This document shows positions 1 to 8,405 of a stretch of DNA of 64,000 nucleotides, one piece after another. Positions within the stretch are counted from its first letter, which is position 1. Each line of letters opens with the position of its first letter. The stretch is taken from positions 176,363 through 240,362 of the forward strand of contig NZ_AZDV01000028.1 in the NCBI RefSeq assembly GCF_001434835.1. The letters are read 5' to 3'. The notes under the pieces were generated by a model, which worked only from the letters and a program-made list of their open reading frames with translations, searched no databases and was not told the DNA's origin. A program made the translations under genes and the position numbers. Source of the DNA: Levilactobacillus acidifarinae DSM 19394 = JCM 15949. Lineage in GTDB: Bacteria > Bacillota > Bacilli > Lactobacillales > Lactobacillaceae.

Positions 1-33
1 ATGTTCAATCAAGTTAATCGCTAACTCGTTTGA

Positions 34-230
34 AACAACTATTATAATTTACCATGTCGCGAGAAGATTGTCAATATCTTTTTTGAAATCTTTTTGAATA
101 AATATTCGCTGGATTTCTTTATTAAAGATCACATTGTAATCTCTTCAACGATAACTATTACAATTTATCATGTCGCGAGGAAGTTGTCAACATTTTTTTG
201 AAACGCTTTTGAATAAATATTCGTGAGCTG
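34..230 (-). promoter_or_regulatory. Tandem strong promoters firing left (rRNA-promoter-like)
   Basis: Two imperfect copies of a block of about 80 bp lie 116 bp apart (about 34-112 and 148-227). On the minus strand each holds TTGACA, a 17-base spacer containing CTCGCGACATG, and TAAATT: -35/-10 at 69-74/46-51 and 185-190/162-167. Each has an A/T-rich stretch just upstream of the -35, like an UP element. Repeated consensus promoters with UP elements are typical of rRNA operon P1/P2 pairs, so an rRNA or tRNA operon probably lies beyond the left edge. That identity is inference; the promoters are seen directly. Confidence 0.7.
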
Positions 231-366
231 AATAACTACTCCCTCAACAACATTTAATATCATAGCGTAACCAGCGCAAAAAAGCTACCCCTTTTCTGCA
301 TTTTTTTACAAAATCACGAGGTTTTTGATCATTCAACGGTTCTTCCCCACTCGTTGTCTGCAAAAA

Positions 367-407
367 AGCCGGCGTAACTAGAAGCTGAACTTCTAGTTAC
401 GCCGGCT
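367..407 (-). terminator. Intrinsic terminator of serS
   Basis: A perfect 18-bp inverted repeat with a 5-base loop is followed on the minus strand by TTTTTT (plus-strand A run 362-367). It lies 15 bases past the serS stop codon. Confidence 0.9.
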
Positions 408-421
408 AAGTGGGCATTAAT

Positions 422-1693
422 TTACTTGGTAATCTTGGTCATGCCACCCATGTAGGGCACCAAAACGTCGGGAATAGTAACCGTTCCGTCCGCGTTTTGG
501 TAGTTTTCCAAAATTGCGGCGACCGTCCGGCCAACGGCCAACCCGGATCCGTTTAACGCGTGAACGTATTGCAACTTCCCATTATCATCACGGTATTGGA
601 TGTGGGCCCGCCGTGCCTGGAAGTCCGTCGTGTTCGAACAGCTCGAAATTTCTCGGTATGTCCCTTGTTCGGGGAACCAGACCTCTAAATCGTGCGTCAT
701 GGCGGCCGTAAAGCTCATGTCCCCGGTGGTCAGGGTAATCACGTGGTACGCCAGTCCCAACTTCTGTAGCAGCATCTCAGCGTGCTTGGTCAACGCCTCT
801 AATTCGTTCCAGGAGTCTTCCGGCTTACAGAACTTCACCATTTCGACCTTGTTGAACTGGTGTAACCGAATCAGGCCGCGGGTATCGCGCCCGGCACTCC
901 CGGCTTCCGAACGAAATGCGGGGGTCAACGCCGTGAACCAGACCGGTAACTTTTCGGCTGGGATCACTTCATTACGGTAGTAGTTGACTAACGGGACCTC
1001 CGCCGTAGGGATCAGGGTCATGTCCTGACCGGCTAACGAATAAACGTCTTCCTTAAACTTCGGAAATTGTCCCGTCCCGTACATGGAATCGCCATTCACG
1101 ATGTAAGGTGGTAAGACTTCCTTGAAGCCCGCCTTAGTATTTTCATCTAAGAAGAAGTTATAGATGGCCCGTTCCAACCGTGCGCCAGCGCCCATGTAAT
1201 ACAGGTAGCGACTCCCGGAAACCTTGGCTCCCCGTTCGAAATCCAGGATCTCCAGGTTTTCACCAATTTCGTAATGGGCCTTGGGAGTGAAGTCCAGGTT
1301 CGGCTTCTCGCCCCACTTCCGGATCTCCACACTACCCGTTTCGTCCAACCCAACTGGCACGTTATCGTTCGGAATATTCGGTAAATGCGCCGCTGCGTCT
1401 TGCACCTGGGCCTTTAAGGTCTCCAATTCGGCATCAACCGTCTTGATGTCGGTGTTGACCTGGCGCATTTCGGCAATCTTGTCGTCGGCGTTTTGCTGGT
1501 TACGCTTCATGGTTGAGATTTCATCCGAGACCGTGTTCCGTTGGGCCTTCATGGTTTCCGTTTTGGTGATCAGTTGCCGCCGCTTAGCATCCATTGCCAG
1601 TAAGGCGTCGATGTCTGCGGGGTCCACGCCTCTGGTGGCTAATTTTTCCTTTACAAAGTCCGTTTCTTGGCGAATCAATTTTAAATCTAACAT
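422..1693 (-). CDS. serS: Serine--tRNA ligase
   Basis: Cytoplasmic class II aminoacyl-tRNA synthetase that charges tRNA-Ser (and tRNA-Sec-type acceptors where present) with serine. The 423-residue protein has the usual family length. Residues about 1-110 form the charged coiled-coil arm that holds the tRNA. The catalytic core shows motif 2 ([17 protein letters not shown]) and motif 3 near the C-terminus ([14 protein letters not shown]). The start MLDLKLIRQ is chosen because GAAGGGAGAA sits just upstream; the longer open frame runs back into the T-box leader and is not translated. The gene is monocistronic with its own T-box leader, so expression should rise when tRNA-Ser is uncharged. Confidence 0.97.
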   Translation of the reverse strand: MLDLKLIRQETDFVKEKLATRGVDPADIDALLAMDAKRRQLITKTETMKAQRNTVSDEISTMKRNQQNADDKIAEMRQVNTDIKTVDAELETLKAQVQDAAAHLPNIPNDNVPVGLDETGSVEIRKWGEKPNLDFTPKAHYEIGENLEILDFERGAKVSGSRYLYYMGAGARLERAIYNFFLDENTKAGFKEVLPPYIVNGDSMYGTGQFPKFKEDVYSLAGQDMTLIPTAEVPLVNYYRNEVIPAEKLPVWFTALTPAFRSEAGSAGRDTRGLIRLHQFNKVEMVKFCKPEDSWNELEALTKHAEMLLQKLGLAYHVITLTTGDMSFTAAMTHDLEVWFPEQGTYREISSCSNTTDFQARRAHIQYRDDNGKLQYVHALNGSGLAVGRTVAAILENYQNADGTVTIPDVLVPYMGGMTKITK

Positions 1694-1724
1694 GTCTTGT
1701 TTCTCCCTTCTGCTAATTGTGGCA

Positions 1725-1945
1725 CAAAAAAGGCCTTCGTCACATGGGACGAAGACCTTCGCGGTACCACCCAAGTTCACCGTTGGCTGACCCAACAATA
1801 CCCTTGAACATGATAACGGTTTGCACCGTGCAGCATTACCTGCCCACTATTTTCGTGCTGGAATAATTCAACGTTGCGGTTCGCAGCTTTCCCCGCTTCT
1901 CTGATCGTCTACTAATAAGGCACGGCCGTGTTTGAAAGTACGCTT
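1725..1945 (-). promoter_or_regulatory. T-box riboswitch leader of serS
   Basis: Minus-strand leader of serS. The conserved T-box, GGGTGGTACCGCG, is at 1761-1773. It is followed by a terminator hairpin (AAGGTCTTCGTC pairing with GACGAAGGCCTT, then TTTTTT, about 1726-1762) that would compete with the antiterminator formed by the T-box. T-box leaders sense uncharged tRNA; from the downstream gene the effector is tRNA-Ser. I did not assign the specifier codon. Confidence 0.92.
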
Positions 1946-1974
1946 ATCATACCGTACTTCAGTCAGCGGCACAA
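1946..1974 (-). promoter_or_regulatory. serS promoter
   Basis: Minus-strand -35 TTGTGC (1969-1974), 17-base spacer, -10 TATGAT (1946-1951). It lies directly after the stop codon of the upstream kinase gene and just ahead of the T-box leader. Confidence 0.75.
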
Positions 1975-1977
1975 GTC

Positions 1978-2610
1978 TTAAAGTGACGCAATCTTTTCGT
2001 CAATCAACGTCAGGACCTTTTGCCGGGCCGCCGGGTCTTCCACGAAGTCCAAGTCATCCCCGTTGATCTGCATCTTCGGTGACTTGTCATAGTTGGCGTA
2101 CCAGTCCGTGTACCGTTGGTCGAGTTCCTGGTAATAATTGTACAGGCTCGGGTCGGTATCGATCTGTTCGTAAGACCGGCCCCGCTTCTTGATACGTTGG
2201 AGCATGGTGTCAAACGAGATGTTGATGTGAATCAACAGGTCGGGGTTCTTCTGGTAGGTGGCTTCTGGTAATTCCTGCATCATGTTTTGCAGCAGTGAAT
2301 CGTAGATGTCCACTTCCGTGTTGGTGGCCCGACCTAAGTCGGCGTTCAAATGGAACAACAGGGAATCTTCAAAAATCGACCGGTCCATGACGCTTTCTTG
2401 ATCGGCGTTGGCCGCCTTGATGCTGTCCAACCGCTTGTTTAAGAAGTAGATCTGCAGTAAGAAGGCATACTTCTGGGGATCCTTGTAGAATAGTGGCAGA
2501 ATCTTGTTATCGTCCACCGATTCATAAAATGCTGGTTTATTTAAATGTTTAGCCAATAAATTCGTCAGGCTCGTTTTGCCAGCCCCAATAGTTCCCGATA
2601 ATACAAGCAT
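1978..2610 (-). CDS. Deoxynucleoside kinase (dAK/dGK family)
   Basis: Cytoplasmic salvage kinase that phosphorylates deoxyadenosine/deoxyguanosine-type nucleosides to monophosphates. The 210-residue protein begins with a P-loop (GTIGAGKT, residues 6-13), has the DRS motif at 76-78 that contacts the nucleoside and catalytic region, and a LID arginine cluster (RIKKRGRSYEQ, 139-149). These define the dNK/TK2-like family, which Lactobacillus relatives carry as dAK and dGK subunits. The start follows AAAGGAGAG; the longer frame would prepend an unlikely 37 residues. Substrate preference cannot be read from sequence alone, and a second subunit is not present here. Confidence 0.9.
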   Translation of the reverse strand: MLVLSGTIGAGKTSLTNLLAKHLNKPAFYESVDDNKILPLFYKDPQKYAFLLQIYFLNKRLDSIKAANADQESVMDRSIFEDSLLFHLNADLGRATNTEVDIYDSLLQNMMQELPEATYQKNPDLLIHINISFDTMLQRIKKRGRSYEQIDTDPSLYNYYQELDQRYTDWYANYDKSPKMQINGDDLDFVEDPAARQKVLTLIDEKIASL

Positions 2611-2768
2611 GCAATATCTCTCCTTTATTTCCGTTACCGTCCCCCGAATCTCTCCGGGCGCAAAAAACAACACCACATATTGTACCAACCTGCTTTTGAA
2701 AAGACAACATGTCGTGGTCATTTTTTAGGACCCAATTTACCCACTTTGGCTAAGGGTCCCCACAAAAA

Positions 2769-2804
2769 GGTGACCGTACCAGCCTTTCGGCCAATCCGGT
2801 CACC
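2769..2804 (-). terminator. Intrinsic terminator of lysP
   Basis: Minus-strand stem GGTGACCG/CGGTCACC with an inner GGCC/GGCT-type helix, followed by TTTTT (2764-2768). It lies 26 bases after the permease stop codon. Confidence 0.85.
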
Positions 2805-2829
2805 CGTCGTTAATTTTTAAGTTAAAACG

Positions 2830-4335
2830 CTAGTCCTTTTCGGCAGCCGCGTTGTTCTTCAGCGTACCTTCCTTGTGGACCGGTGCCACGTCAACTTCCT
2901 TCAACGGAATCAACTTGGTGTGGTTCTTGAGCTTGTACCCGATGTAGAGCACTAAGACCAGAGGAACACTGATATAGGTTACCAGAACTTGTTCCCAGTT
3001 ACCGGAGAAGAAGGATTGCGGATCTTGACCCACAATCACGGCGATACATAGAACCAGTGCCAGGATTGGTCCAATTGGGAACCACTTTGCGTGATACTTC
3101 AATTCTGATAACTTGTGGCCTTGCTTGATAAAGGCCCGACGGAACCGGAAGTGTGACAACGCGATCCCGAACCACGCGATGAATCCGGTCAACCCACTAG
3201 CAGCCACTAACCACATGTAAATCTTTGGTCCGGCAATACTACTGATAAAGGTCAACGCGGCAACGAATGTCGTGACCAGCAATGCGGGATAAGGAATCCC
3301 GTTCTTCCCGGTCCGTTCCAAGAAGTGTGGTGCGTAGCCTTCCTTGGACAAGGAGTACAACATCCGCGTCGACGCATACATCCCGGAATTGGCAGCGGAG
3401 ATCACGGACGTCAAGATAACGGCGTTCATAACACTCGCAGCGGCGGCTAAGCCCGCACGCCGGAAGACCAGCGTGAAGGGACTGATGGCCACGTCACTAG
3501 CGGAAGAGCCTAACAAATCATGACTCGTGTAAGGTAAGACGGCGGCAATGACAAAGATGGCTAAAATGTAGAATAAAATAATCCGCCAGAACACTTGGTT
3601 AATCGCCTTAGGCACACTGTGCGAAGGATCTTCCGATTCACCGGCCGTGATCCCAACCAGTTCCGTTCCTTGAAACGAGAATCCTGCGACCACGAAGACA
3701 CTTAAGATTGCTGGGAACCCACCCACAAATGGTGCTTGCTTGTAGGTGAAGTTACTCAAACCAGGTCCGTGACCCCCCATGATCCCCACGATAGTCAACA
3801 GTCCCACGGCCAAGAAGACGAAGATTGTGACCACCTTGATCAACGACATCCAAAATTCGGTTTCCCCGAAGGCTTGGACGGATAACGCGTTGATGGTGAA
3901 GATAATGACTAAGGCAATCAGACTCCAGATCCAGCCGGGAATGCCGGGCAACCAGAACTTCATGACCAAAGCCGCCGTGGAAATATCGACGGCCACGGTA
4001 ATTGCCCAGTTAAACCAGTAGTTCCATCCCATGGCAAACCCTAAGGCTGGATCCACGTACTTCGCTGAGTAAGCGGCAAACGACCCGGAAATGGGCATGT
4101 TCGTGGCCATTTCCCCTAAACTAGTCATTAAGAAGTACACCATTAACCCCATCGCGGTGTAGGCCACTAACGCCCCACCTGGTCCGGCCGTCGAAATCGC
4201 CGACCCACTAGCGACAAAGAGTCCAGTTCCGATACATCCACCTAACGCAATCATGGAAACGTGACGCGTCTTGAGCCCCCGCTTAACCGAATCTGAGGCC
4301 TTACTTGTTGTTGCGTTCGTCATGCTCTGTTCCAT
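2830..4335 (-). CDS. lysP: Lysine permease, APC family (LysP-type)
   Basis: Twelve-helix amino acid:proton symporter of the APC superfamily (AAT family), 501 residues, in the cytoplasmic membrane. The N-terminal signature GGCIGTGLFVASG lies in helix 1, with the family feature GESEDP in the middle loop. LysP-like specificity is supported by the lysine riboswitch directly upstream. The start at 4335 has AAGGAGG eight bases before it; a second in-frame ATG lies four codons later. The gene is transcribed alone, with promoter, riboswitch and terminator. Transport of other cationic amino acids cannot be excluded. Confidence 0.92.
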   Translation of the reverse strand: MEQSMTNATTSKASDSVKRGLKTRHVSMIALGGCIGTGLFVASGSAISTAGPGGALVAYTAMGLMVYFLMTSLGEMATNMPISGSFAAYSAKYVDPALGFAMGWNYWFNWAITVAVDISTAALVMKFWLPGIPGWIWSLIALVIIFTINALSVQAFGETEFWMSLIKVVTIFVFLAVGLLTIVGIMGGHGPGLSNFTYKQAPFVGGFPAILSVFVVAGFSFQGTELVGITAGESEDPSHSVPKAINQVFWRIILFYILAIFVIAAVLPYTSHDLLGSSASDVAISPFTLVFRRAGLAAAASVMNAVILTSVISAANSGMYASTRMLYSLSKEGYAPHFLERTGKNGIPYPALLVTTFVAALTFISSIAGPKIYMWLVAASGLTGFIAWFGIALSHFRFRRAFIKQGHKLSELKYHAKWFPIGPILALVLCIAVIVGQDPQSFFSGNWEQVLVTYISVPLVLVLYIGYKLKNHTKLIPLKEVDVAPVHKEGTLKNNAAAEKD

Positions 4336-4391
4336 ACTTACTTCCTCCTTCTGGTTATAGAAGGACCTTCTCGAACCGACCTAGTAAACTA

Positions 4392-4428
4392 AAAAATCTC
4401 TTTCGCAAAAGAGCTTCGCGAAAGAGAT
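4392..4428 (-). terminator. Riboswitch-controlled terminator (lysP leader)
   Basis: Perfect 11-bp stem ATCTCTTTCGC/GCGAAAGAGAT (4396-4406 and 4418-4428) followed on the minus strand by TTTTTT. It lies between the lysine aptamer and lysP, so lysine binding should cause premature termination. Confidence 0.88.
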
Positions 4429-4458
4429 GGAAGTCAAAATCCAAGTCAATATCGTTGA

Positions 4459-4625
4459 AAGCGCCCCGCAGTCCTATTCGACTGCGACAGTCCCTGATTT
4501 GTTGAACCAGGACCCAACCTAAACCGTTGGTCGACGGTTTAAATTTCGGCGATCGCCCCTTTTGTCTTCCCTCGTCGGTGTGGCCCACCTCCGGAAAACG
4601 ACTCTTGTTGATCGCGCCTCTTCTA
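4459..4625 (-). promoter_or_regulatory. Lysine riboswitch (L box) aptamer
   Basis: Read on the minus strand, the leader shows the conserved L-box blocks in order: AGAGGCGC with GAGT, GGGAAGAC, GGCGATCGCCGAA, GGTTGGGTCCTG, GGGACTGTC, and the closing GGGGCGCT that pairs with the first block. The order and spacing match the lysine riboswitch class. A terminator follows before lysP. Free lysine is expected to switch the gene off. Confidence 0.9.
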
Positions 4626-4638
4626 TTCGATACTTCGT

Positions 4639-4667
4639 AGTATAGACATCTTAATCCCACATTGCAA
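4639..4667 (-). promoter_or_regulatory. lysP promoter
   Basis: Minus-strand -35 TTGCAA (4662-4667), exactly 17 bases, -10 TATACT (4639-4644). Transcription would start about ten bases upstream of the lysine aptamer. Confidence 0.85.
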
Positions 4668-4689
4668 GACTAAAAATGGCTAATTTAAC

Positions 4690-5223
4690 TCACGGTAGGT
4701 CATACCGGTAAAGCAAATGTCGCTCTAACGCCATGTTGGCGGGGTTAGGCACCATCATTTGGTCGTCAATCAGTTTGAATGCTAAGTGACTTAAGACCCC
4801 CTGTGAGCGTTGATTCGTCGCTAAACTGGTCGCCCACAAGGTTTTAATCGGCGTTTCAATCCGCGTCAAGGTCGTCAACAGGCCCGTTAGTGCTTCGGGC
4901 ATGATGCCGCGCCCCCAAAGCGCTGGTGCCAAAAAGTAGCCCAGTTCCACGGCCGTTCGATCAAGGCCCCCCAGGGCATCCACGTGTTCATACCCAATCA
5001 CCGTCCCAACCAAGGAGTCCGCCGGTCGTATGGTCACCGCATAGGCTAAGGGTTGCTGTTGATCGGCGCGCAAACTATTAGCCGCGTGTTGCGCAGACAA
5101 CGGTAAGGTCACTCCCGCCGGCTGGGCAACACTGGGATCACTCACAATGGCTTGATAAGCGGCCAAATCACTAGTCGTCAAGGACCGTAACCGGAGCCGG
5201 GCGGTCACAATTTCTGGTGGCAT
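4690..5223 (-). CDS. GNAT family N-acetyltransferase (RimJ/RimL type)
   Basis: Predicted cytoplasmic acetyltransferase of 177 residues. The N-terminus TARLRLRSLTTSDL is the usual RimJ/RimL opening, and the acetyl-CoA loop is WGRGIMPEAL at residues 103-112. The acceptor may be a ribosomal or other protein N-terminus or a small amine; sequence does not decide. The start at 5223 is preferred over the longer frame because AGAAGG lies upstream and the conserved domain begins immediately. It is transcribed away from the esterase gene on the other strand. Confidence 0.82.
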   Translation of the reverse strand: MPPEIVTARLRLRSLTTSDLAAYQAIVSDPSVAQPAGVTLPLSAQHAANSLRADQQQPLAYAVTIRPADSLVGTVIGYEHVDALGGLDRTAVELGYFLAPALWGRGIMPEALTGLLTTLTRIETPIKTLWATSLATNQRSQGVLSHLAFKLIDDQMMVPNPANMALERHLLYRYDLP

Positions 5224-5282
5224 TTCCTGACCTTCTTTCTTGGGCCCGTTCAATTTTGCGGTACAATGAACGTAGCTTATTG

Positions 5283-5301
5283 CGGGTATCCCAAATACCC
5301 G
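5283..5301. other. Small hairpin in esterase 5' leader
   Basis: CGGGTAT and ATACCCG form a 7-bp inverted repeat with a 5-base loop between the putative -10 (TACAAT, near 5261) and the ribosome site of the esterase gene. It has no T run. A role in mRNA stability is possible but unsupported. Confidence 0.35.
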
Positions 5302-5342
5302 TTATCACTGTTTATCATGACTTATCTTGGAGGTTTTTTCAA

Positions 5343-6134
5343 ATGCAAATCATCAAGCACGTCCTCTCAGAAGACTCTCAAGCCTATCTACAAGGCTACC
5401 TACGGCGGGATGCACCGGACGCCACTTATCCCGCCATCATCATCGTTCCGGGCGGTTCCTACACCCACATCCCCGAGCAACAGGCCGAAGACCTCGCTTT
5501 AGCGTGGTCGGCCAAGGGGTATCAGGCCTTCTTCTTGCGCTATAGCTTCGTGGGGGAAAAACGGCCCCTGCTCCCCGCACCCGTGGTGGAACTGGCCCAA
5601 AGCGTCGCGGCGCTCCGGCAACACGCCCAAGAGTGGCAGCTGGTCCCCGACCAGATTACCTTGGCCGGCTTCTCCGTGGGCGGTCACATTGTCGCACTTT
5701 TCAACGACCAATGGGCCAGTGACGCCCTGAATCAGCAAGCCCACACCACGCCTCAAGAAATCCAACCACGGGCCATCATCCTGGGTTACCCGGTCATCAC
5801 TCCGGCCGCCGGCTTCCCGAGCGACACCGCCGTGTTGGCCCAATGGACGGATGATCCCACGGCCATTGCCGCCGACCAACACGTCACGGCGCAGAACGTC
5901 CCCACGTTTATCTGGGTCACGGCTAGTGATCCGTTGGTTCCCGTTCAAAACGCCCTCGCTTACGCCCAAGCCTCAATTGCTCACGGCGTCGATACCGAAT
6001 TACACGTTTTCCATCACGGTCCCCACGGCTTAGCCCTAGCAAACTCCGTCACGGCCTGGAAACCAGGCACTGATCTACCGCACGTGGCCCACTGGCTGGA
6101 CTTGGCCACGGAATGGTTGGCCGAACTAGACTAG
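5343..6134 (+). CDS. Alpha/beta hydrolase (acetyl-esterase-like)
   Basis: A 263-residue cytoplasmic serine hydrolase of the alpha/beta fold, close to the acetyl xylan esterase/BD-FAE-like group. The oxyanion loop PGGSY is at 36-40, the nucleophile elbow GFSVGG puts Ser at 111, the acid is Asp196 in ASDPLVP, and the catalytic His is 228 in GPHG. There is no signal peptide, so it likely trims short acyl groups from imported compounds. The start is fixed by TTGGAGG nine bases upstream; earlier in-frame codons run through the promoter. It stands alone, ending in a bidirectional terminator. Confidence 0.88.
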   Translation: MQIIKHVLSEDSQAYLQGYLRRDAPDATYPAIIIVPGGSYTHIPEQQAEDLALAWSAKGYQAFFLRYSFVGEKRPLLPAPVVELAQSVAALRQHAQEWQLVPDQITLAGFSVGGHIVALFNDQWASDALNQQAHTTPQEIQPRAIILGYPVITPAAGFPSDTAVLAQWTDDPTAIAADQHVTAQNVPTFIWVTASDPLVPVQNALAYAQASIAHGVDTELHVFHHGPHGLALANSVTAWKPGTDLPHVAHWLDLATEWLAELD

Positions 6135-6187
6135 CCACCACCGAGCCGTTCCTTATCAATTGAAGCATCGATTAACCCTAACTAATC

Positions 6188-6221
6188 AAAAGGACTTCAC
6201 CAAATCTGGCGAAGTCCTTTT
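6188..6221. terminator. Bidirectional terminator, esterase/PAP2
   Basis: Stem AAAAGGACTTC/GAAGTCCTTTT between convergent genes, with T runs on both sides. Confidence 0.88.
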
Positions 6222-6237
6222 TGTTTAATATTCTACA

Positions 6238-6906
6238 TTAAATCTCTGATTTCTTTAACAATGGCCACCGTTTCATCACCGGCGCCAGGCGAATGTACAG
6301 CCCCTGGGCCACCTGTAACCATAGATAAGCTAATAAGGCGGCACCGAACGTATCGGTGGGGAAGTGGGCGTTCAGGTAGACCCGGGAAGCCATCACTAAG
6401 GCCATCCAGATTAGAACGATGATCCGCACCACCCATGCGCGCCATGGTGTCGCAATCATGGGAATCAAGATTAGCCAAATCATGGCGATCAGTAGAAACG
6501 TCCCGAAGACGTGACCACTGGGAAAACTATAGCCGTTGTCAGCGGCCAGGTGTCCCGCCGGGCGGGCTCGCTGCACGACGTTCTTAACAACGGCGGCGAT
6601 GACGTCACCACCGATCAACGTGGCTAGACACCAGAGTGCGGGAACCTTAAACTTAAAGCCCCACAGCAGAAACGCTAGCACGAAGGTCCAGACAATCACG
6701 AGCTTGGGCTCGGCCAGAATCGAAACTCCCTGGTACATCAGGGTCTTCCACCCCGGCTGAGTCTTTTGCACCACATCGACAATTGATGAGTCCAAGAAAG
6801 CCACGTAAGCGTTTTGGGTCTTCACAAAAAACGCCAAAATCAAAAAGAGGATCGTGGTCAAGCCGAACTTCCATGGTCGGTCTCGATCCCGGTTAAATAG
6901 CATCAT
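6238..6906 (-). CDS. PAP2 family membrane phosphatase
   Basis: A 222-residue membrane protein with about six helices. It carries the three phosphatase motifs of the PAP2/acid phosphatase superfamily: KNVVQRARP (108-116), FPSGH (128-132) and SRVYLNAHFPTD (174-185), including the catalytic His132 and His181. Such enzymes remove phosphate from lipids such as phosphatidate, diacylglycerol pyrophosphate or undecaprenyl pyrophosphate on the outer face of the membrane. The substrate is not decided by sequence. The gene follows the ThrE-like pair by about 110 bases, with its own TATACT-containing promoter region. Confidence 0.9.
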   Translation of the reverse strand: MMLFNRDRDRPWKFGLTTILFLILAFFVKTQNAYVAFLDSSIVDVVQKTQPGWKTLMYQGVSILAEPKLVIVWTFVLAFLLWGFKFKVPALWCLATLIGGDVIAAVVKNVVQRARPAGHLAADNGYSFPSGHVFGTFLLIAMIWLILIPMIATPWRAWVVRIIVLIWMALVMASRVYLNAHFPTDTFGAALLAYLWLQVAQGLYIRLAPVMKRWPLLKKSEI

Positions 6907-7014
6907 GAGATTAGATTCCTTTCGTCATACCTGATTGAAAAACTCCTCGCAATTGAGTATACCACCCCACCGTTAAATATCTAGGGACCCAATGCTTAAC
7001 AATTTCCTAAAACT

Positions 7015-7464
7015 TTACTCGCGCTTGCGCCAGGCCCGTTGACGTAGGCGGTTGACCAGTTCGGACAATAAGAACCCAAAGGCAATGGCCCCCGAGATCA
7101 TCACCACCTGCAGTAAGAAGGTTAACGCCGTATCATTTTGGCCTAACGCAAAATTTTTGATCATCTCGTAGGCTTGACCACCGGGTACCAGTGGCACCAG
7201 TGCGGGGATGTTGAACAGAATCATCGGCATCTTTTTCCAACGGGCCGCCTGTAAGGACGCCACCCCAATCGCCACGGCGCCCAGGAGATTGCCGACGACG
7301 TACCCGCCGCCCAACACGATGATGAATTGGTACAGCAAGTAGCCTAAAACGCCGATCCAACCGCTGAGATTCAACGCTCGCCGGGGAATGTTTAAAAGGA
7401 TGCCAAACGCAATAGTCGCCACGTAATTGCCAACCACATCAATGATAAATTCCGTAATCGTCAC
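7015..7464 (-). CDS. ThrE-type exporter, small subunit (YjjB-like)
   Basis: A 149-residue membrane protein with about four to five helices, equal to the C-terminal half of the threonine/serine exporter ThrE (DUF3815/ThrE_2). The motif LVPGGQAYEMI is typical. The start is GTG at 7464 after GGGGGGAA. It lies 12 bases downstream of the larger subunit gene and is surely co-transcribed and co-functional with it. Export of threonine, serine or small dicarboxylates is known for the family; the substrate here is inference. Confidence 0.87.
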   Translation of the reverse strand: MTITEFIIDVVGNYVATIAFGILLNIPRRALNLSGWIGVLGYLLYQFIIVLGGGYVVGNLLGAVAIGVASLQAARWKKMPMILFNIPALVPLVPGGQAYEMIKNFALGQNDTALTFLLQVVMISGAIAFGFLLSELVNRLRQRAWRKRE

Positions 7465-7476
7465 GGTCGTTCCCCC

Positions 7477-8232
7477 CTAAACAAATTGTAAGACCATGGC
7501 AATCCCAAAGCCGATGGCCGCGGCACTCACCAGGGCTTCCACGCCTCGCGCCGGCCCACTCACCAGGTTCCCCGCCAGAATATCTCGGACCGAGTTAGTG
7601 ATGGGGACCCCGGGGACTAACGGCATGACACTGCCAATGATCACGTCGTCCACGCTGTTTCCCAGCCCTAGGTGATGACTCCACACTGCCAGTAATCCAA
7701 TCACCGCGGCACTCGCAAATTCCGCCAAAAACCGAATTTCGACGTACTTACTGATGAGGTAGTAGACCACCCAGCCGACCATCCCCACGAAACAGGTGAT
7801 CCAAAAATCGTGCAAGTTATGTCGAAACACGACTTCCAACGGGCCACTCACTAAAGCGGCCGCTAGCAGTTGGAGCCAAAACGGAAAATATTTACTAACA
7901 CTATCCAGGTGATCCAGCCGATCCGCAAACTGTTGTAACGTAATCTGCTGCACCGCAAACTCCCGGGAAAGTTCGTTGACCACCGCAATTTTCTCTAAGT
8001 CAAAGGTCCGCCGCTTGACCGGCTGAATCTGAGCCCCAACCTCGCCGTTGATGGCCATCAAGATCCCGGTAATCATGACGAATAGCTGGCTGGTTTGGGC
8101 CCCGGCGTTAGTGGCAATCCGGGTCATAGTATCTTCCACCCGTTCAATTTCCGAGCCGTTCTCAATCATGATCCGTCCCGCCGTTAACGCGGTATGTAAG
8201 ATTAACTGATCGTGTTCTGTCGACGCTGACAC
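7477..8232 (-). CDS. ThrE-type exporter, large subunit (YjjP-like)
   Basis: A 251-residue protein of the YjjP/DUF1212 family, the N-terminal half of ThrE. A soluble region (about 1-110) with the family motif RIMIENGSEIERVEDTM is followed by about five membrane helices and VMPLVPGVPITNSVRD. The start is GTG at 8232: AAAGGAGG lies seven bases before it, whereas the longer reading frame to the right lacks a ribosome site. It pairs with the small subunit gene 12 bases downstream. Confidence 0.87.
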   Translation of the reverse strand: MSASTEHDQLILHTALTAGRIMIENGSEIERVEDTMTRIATNAGAQTSQLFVMITGILMAINGEVGAQIQPVKRRTFDLEKIAVVNELSREFAVQQITLQQFADRLDHLDSVSKYFPFWLQLLAAALVSGPLEVVFRHNLHDFWITCFVGMVGWVVYYLISKYVEIRFLAEFASAAVIGLLAVWSHHLGLGNSVDDVIIGSVMPLVPGVPITNSVRDILAGNLVSGPARGVEALVSAAAIGFGIAMVLQFV

Positions 8233-8357
8233 GGCGATTCCTCCTTTAATGAGCCGTTGTTGCCCCACGACACCAGTCGGACGCGCCCCATCCATAACTT
8301 TTTTAATTATTATACGTCAGCCCTTTTCAAAACAACACGTTAAATTTACCCAATCAA

Positions 8358-8397
8358 AAACGACCACCGTCGCGCTCCGTCGCACCGGTGGCCGTTT
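8358..8397 (-). terminator. Terminator after DtxR-family gene
   Basis: Minus-strand stem AACGGCCACCG/CGGTGGTCGTT with a G-U pair, followed by TTTTTG, just after the regulator stop codon. Confidence 0.85.
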
Positions 8398-8405
8398 AAG
8401 TTGAG

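Noticed and set aside
1699..1798. Longer serS reading frame starting within the T-box
   Set aside because: The extra 35 residues cover the terminator and T-box sequence; the ribosome site lies before the shorter start.
4355..4660. A 101-codon minus-strand frame upstream of lysP
   Set aside because: It coincides with the lysine riboswitch and terminator; it is noncoding leader RNA.
5499..5969. Long minus-strand frame of 156 codons opposite the esterase gene
   Set aside because: It is antisense to a well-supported enzyme with complete catalytic residues and lacks a ribosome site; similar long shadows oppose other G+C-rich genes here.
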